The notes under the pieces are model-generated. The model did no database searches. It had not been told where the DNA came from and saw only the letters and a program-made list of their open reading frames with translations. A DNA stretch of 64,000 nt. Source: Climacteris rufus (taxonomy: Eukaryota > Chordata > Aves > Passeriformes > Climacteridae). The DNA lies in NCBI GenBank assembly GCA_013398175.1, contig VZRZ01003213.1, positions 201,031 through 265,030 on the forward strand, in the 5' to 3' direction. The number at the start of each line of letters is the position of its first letter. The first letter of the stretch is position 1. Shown one piece after another: positions 60,447 through 64,000 of this stretch. The translations under genes were made by a program, and so were the position numbers.

Positions 60447-63078
60447 TAATAATAAAAAAAATATGAAAATGTGTCCAAGAACTGAAGAGACAAGGAAATA
60501 TGGCAGGCCAAGAAGGGAAAAGTGAGGACTGTGAGGACAGTAGCAGGGGAAGTTTGGACCATAACATCATTCAGCACGGGGCACAGCAGGACAAGGTCTC
60601 AGAAAGCCTTCAACTTCCGTCTTCAAGTACTCCTACAGCACATTTCTGGTATCTAGAGTAATCTGCCTTCATATTTCCATCAGAAGCTTTACTGGGAGGG
60701 GGATCTTAATGCCGCTGATGATGAAGGGAGATATGGACATGAACTGGTAACTCTTCCACATCTAATGAAGCAGTTGCTGCTTTAATTGTTTCTGAGCAAC
60801 TCCAGAAGGTTAAACATATGTATTTAACCAGGTGCCTGTTGACAGGTTCGAGTACTTTAGCAAGCATAAATTAGCATAACCTTACTGACAGTAACAAGGT
60901 GGGACTGATTTACAGTCACTAAGGAGCCTCAGCTTTGTATCCAAGTAGCCAGTAACACTCCTGAACCTTTCCATATGAAAAGAAGGCTTCTCTGCAGGAA
61001 CTCCTTCAGACAACATTTGTCAGGAAAGAGTTGTTTTGAATGTTAAAAAGTCTGGTTTGCCATTCAGATCTTCAGGGAGGAGTGATTAAGCAAGTAAATG
61101 TAGAGCATATTTCCTGTCCTCATTGTTCTATTGGCTTACTTTGTAGGTAAGATGTAGGTGATGGGGTTACAATGTCTTCATTGTCAGGCAGGTTTGAATT
61201 AATGATATTTCAAATTTTATCTGAACCTATTCTCTTTTTCCATATTTCTTGCAAACACTCTAAAAACAATAGCCATTTCTATCCCTCCACTCAGCTTCTC
61301 ATCCTACATTTAGCACAGAGAAGAGCTGCAGCATCTCTCCACCTGTGTGCTTATTCCATCAGACAAAATGTAATAACAGGGCAGTTGTACAGCAAAATTA
61401 CTTTTGCTAGGATAAATGCAATGTTTTCAGAAAGGTTGGATGGTGAGGCTCAAGAAGCAGGTAGCCATTTATTGGTACAACAGAAGGAGAGTTGTACAAG
61501 CATCCCCATGCTAACCTGCAGTAGCTGCCCAACGCGTGCCAGGCAGCAATGTTTCTGGAAGGAGACAAACACTATCAGACAAGGATTCCCTTCTTGCATT
61601 TTGCACAGGTGTGAAGGTCTGTTAACTCTCATTATGATAAAAACAAAGGAAGAATAAGACTTTCTGGATTTAAGAATAAGAGTATTAGTTTATTGTTTGT
61701 GCTAACACTAGTAGACAACATGTGCCAGTAAACAGTGGTTTTTGTTCTTCTACAACAGCAAAACCAAATATTCAGAGCAGTCCCATGCAGATATTATATT
61801 TAACAAAAAAACAGGGCAACTTATTAAAAAATACACTTAATCCATTACTGTTGGTACTGAGGACCAAATAAAAAGCACCATGTGGACACATTAAAGATGA
61901 AAACCTCAAATACTCAAGGAGTTAGAAGGTAGAATGCTGATCCCTCAGAGTGCATAGCAGAAAAGAGTGAGGCTAGGGAATCATGAAGCATGAGGTTTCC
62001 CACTCACCCTAAGTAGTCTGTGTGGGGGTGTGTGCCACTTAGTAATTTGCAAGTCCCAGAGATAAGCTAATACCAGGACATTTTAGAATCTATTGCTACT
62101 ATTGTGTCATTACTATTTATTTGACAGTCACAGCAGTTTCCTATCTCTTTGTAAATTAGTAGTTAGCATCTGAAAAACTCTTGAACACTGAGTCTGAATG
62201 TATGTATGATTCTGAGGAGACAGGAACAGGATTGTTATTGACAGACTCTTGTTCCTCTTTATTTATTCCTGGGAGCCAACCGATTCCTGTGATTATGGAT
62301 AGGAGATGTTAGCATTAAAGTTATGGGAGTCACATACAGTCAGAGCCCACCTTGTCACTCTGTACGGCCAGTTATCAGTCTAACCTTTAATCATTTGGCA
62401 CTATTATCACAGCAGACATAAATTCCTCTCACCCTGAAGTCCATTCAAGTCATCTAAGGGTGCTCAGTGCTAGGAATGCCCATGTGCTCCTTGGTCTCAC
62501 ATTGCTCCAGCTTTATCTCTGGTACTTATAGACATGTTTCAAATGTGACAACAAAACGGATCAGAGCAGCCCGGCAAATGAAGCACAAAATTCAGTGGTT
62601 CACACACAGCTCAAGCACATTGCTGCTCAGAGGCCTTGGCAGCCAGCCAGCTCCTTCCACAGCAGTCCCACGTCACGCAGCTGCCTTCCTTCATTCCTGA
62701 CACCTGCCATTCAGAACTTGTCCTATCTCACTTGTGTGAACTTGGCCAGCCACTGCAGAGTCTTAGCCAAGAGTGCTCCTTGAGGAAAGGCATTCATATT
62801 AACAGGATATTCATGCAGGAAGAAGTGAAATTCTTTTACCAGACCTTCATCATTAAACAAGTTCTATGCAAACATGACGTTTCACATCCTGTAACAAAGT
62901 AGATGCATAAGCATTTTGTTGTGTGGTCAGTAGCCTAAAGTAATATTGGAAAGCTCAATCAGTTCACTGGATGGGTTTGCAAAATACTCCCTTATTGATT
63001 TACTCACAAAGAAAGGGGAGAGTTTCTTTTCATTGTCCATCCCTTTATCCTTGCCACTTTTTCTGTAATGCTGAGCAT

Positions 63079-63104
63079 TTTATATATGTATATATATATA
63101 AAAT
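63079..63104. repeat. Short (TA)n run
   Basis: An alternating tatatatgtatatatatata run, self-complementary. Confidence 0.8.
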
Positions 63105-63755
63105 ATGTAATTTCTTGCTTCCTACATACAGAATAAATTATTCCTGCATGTTTGCACTTCCTAAAGGACATTTTTACATATTTTAGCACACTTCTGCAGT
63201 TAAGACTCCTGAACCATATAGAATTTATTGCCAGGGATCTATAATTGGTCAGTCAGTACTCACTCGACTGCATCTAGAATGCAATGTGTTTGTGATTTCT
63301 TGCTTCAGTCATTGCATTATTGGAAATTTTTACCATCCACATTAGTCAAACAAAACTGTGTACCCATACAGTTTGAAATTAAGGGGGGGAACTATATTTA
63401 AGACTTCCATTACTTTTATCTGATTGGGATAAACAATGGAAACTTCTTATCTCTATATATCAACGTTCTCGAAGTACAGTAGACCAATAACGTTATACAG
63501 CCACAACAAACTGGCAAGTAGGAGTAAAGGAGAAGACTGACAGTTTATATCAACACACAACATTTTGGTTCTTTAGAGGATCCTTAACTACACATTCCTT
63601 TGTGATGTATTTTGGAGAATAATTTAGTCCATCTGCTCATCACCTTTTTTTTAAGGTATTCATTGAGGGGGAAATAGCTTTCAGTGACCCAAAACTTTAT
63701 AAGGAGAATTCTCAGCTATCATTCTGCTTAAAGCAAAGGGAAAACACTTATCTCC

Positions 63756-63788
63756 CAGGCTATACCAGGCTATCCCAGCCTATCCCAG
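63756..63788 (+). repeat. 10-bp tandem repeat, 3 copies
   Basis: caggctatac, caggctatcc and cagcctatcc lie in succession, each differing from the next by one or two bases. Confidence 0.8.
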
Positions 63789-64000
63789 ACCAGTGAAGTG
63801 TAATTACAGTTCAGACAATTCCAAGACATTATCAACAATGATGTTTCTGAATCTAGTAGGCCTCAGTCTTTCCCATGTGAAGTGATCTACCCCAAGAAAG
63901 TGTCAATTCGTGATCTTTCCTACCCTCCACATTCCTCTTGCCTGGAAGAGCGTTTGAGAGGATTACCTGTACTTCATGTGACAACCCTGAAAGCAGCTTC

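Larger units (their letters stand above)
56305..64000. other. 7.7 kb of unique sequence, no gene recognised
   Basis: AT-rich, with simple tracts annotated separately. The longest frame, 61172-61657 (161 residues, plus), has no recognisable domain. A TAG|GTAAGA donor-like site lies just upstream at 61147. I see no other feature up to the window end. Confidence 0.5.

Noticed and set aside
60835..60870. ggttcgagta as a tRNA B box
   Set aside because: No matching A box or cloverleaf could be formed around it. The same applies to the ggttcgagg at 50.68 kb.
61172..61657. 161-residue plus-strand frame as a gene
   Set aside because: No recognisable domain or composition bias toward coding. A donor-like site upstream is not paired in a way that would include it. 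Left uncalled.

Overview
The window looks like non-coding nuclear DNA from a bird. The basis is its repeats: several 5'-truncated chicken-repeat-1 (CR1) LINE fragments with avian-type 3' ends in both orientations, a solo ERVL-type long terminal repeat (LTR) whose order of motifs matches a family widespread in birds, and microsatellite tracts in a mostly AT-rich, CpG-poor background. There is no bacterial or organellar gene, rRNA, convincing tRNA or CRISPR array. No protein-coding gene can be identified with confidence. The sequence is best read as a gene desert or part of one or more long introns.

Layout. 0-7 kb: CR1 fragment (+) at 173-835, CR1 fragment (-) at about 3093-4005, then two LTR-like segments, both antisense, at 5400-6102 (very CpG-dense) and 6651-6948. 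7-22 kb: mostly unique sequence with one short CR1 tail (15441-15650) and an A-rich tract. 22.0-22.7 kb: a polypyrimidine tract of more than 700 bp made of nested tetranucleotide, 30-bp and 8/12-bp repeats. 22.7-37 kb: unique sequence with a paired EBF-like motif (24.77 kb), a (TTTC)n microsatellite (29.0 kb) and a sequence at 32.06 kb resembling a recursive-splicing site. 37-47 kb: a CR1 tail, a GATA/GATG/GA microsatellite, one exon-like minus-strand segment (46060-46226) and the ERVL solo LTR (46874-47410). 47-64 kb: a long CR1 3' fragment (about 52987-53795) whose reverse-transcriptase frame is interrupted by only three stops, an exon-like plus-strand segment near 56.1 kb, and several A-rich or T/G-rich simple tracts.

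How it works together: there is no pathway or operon. The only possible function visible is regulatory or splicing-related: splice-signal pairs, transcription-factor-like motifs and LTR promoters. All of that is inference from short motifs and is weighted accordingly. Nothing here clearly constitutes a new biological system. The best leads are the recursive-splice-like site at 32.06 kb, the two exon-like segments, the CpG-rich antisense LTR and the composite polypyrimidine tract.
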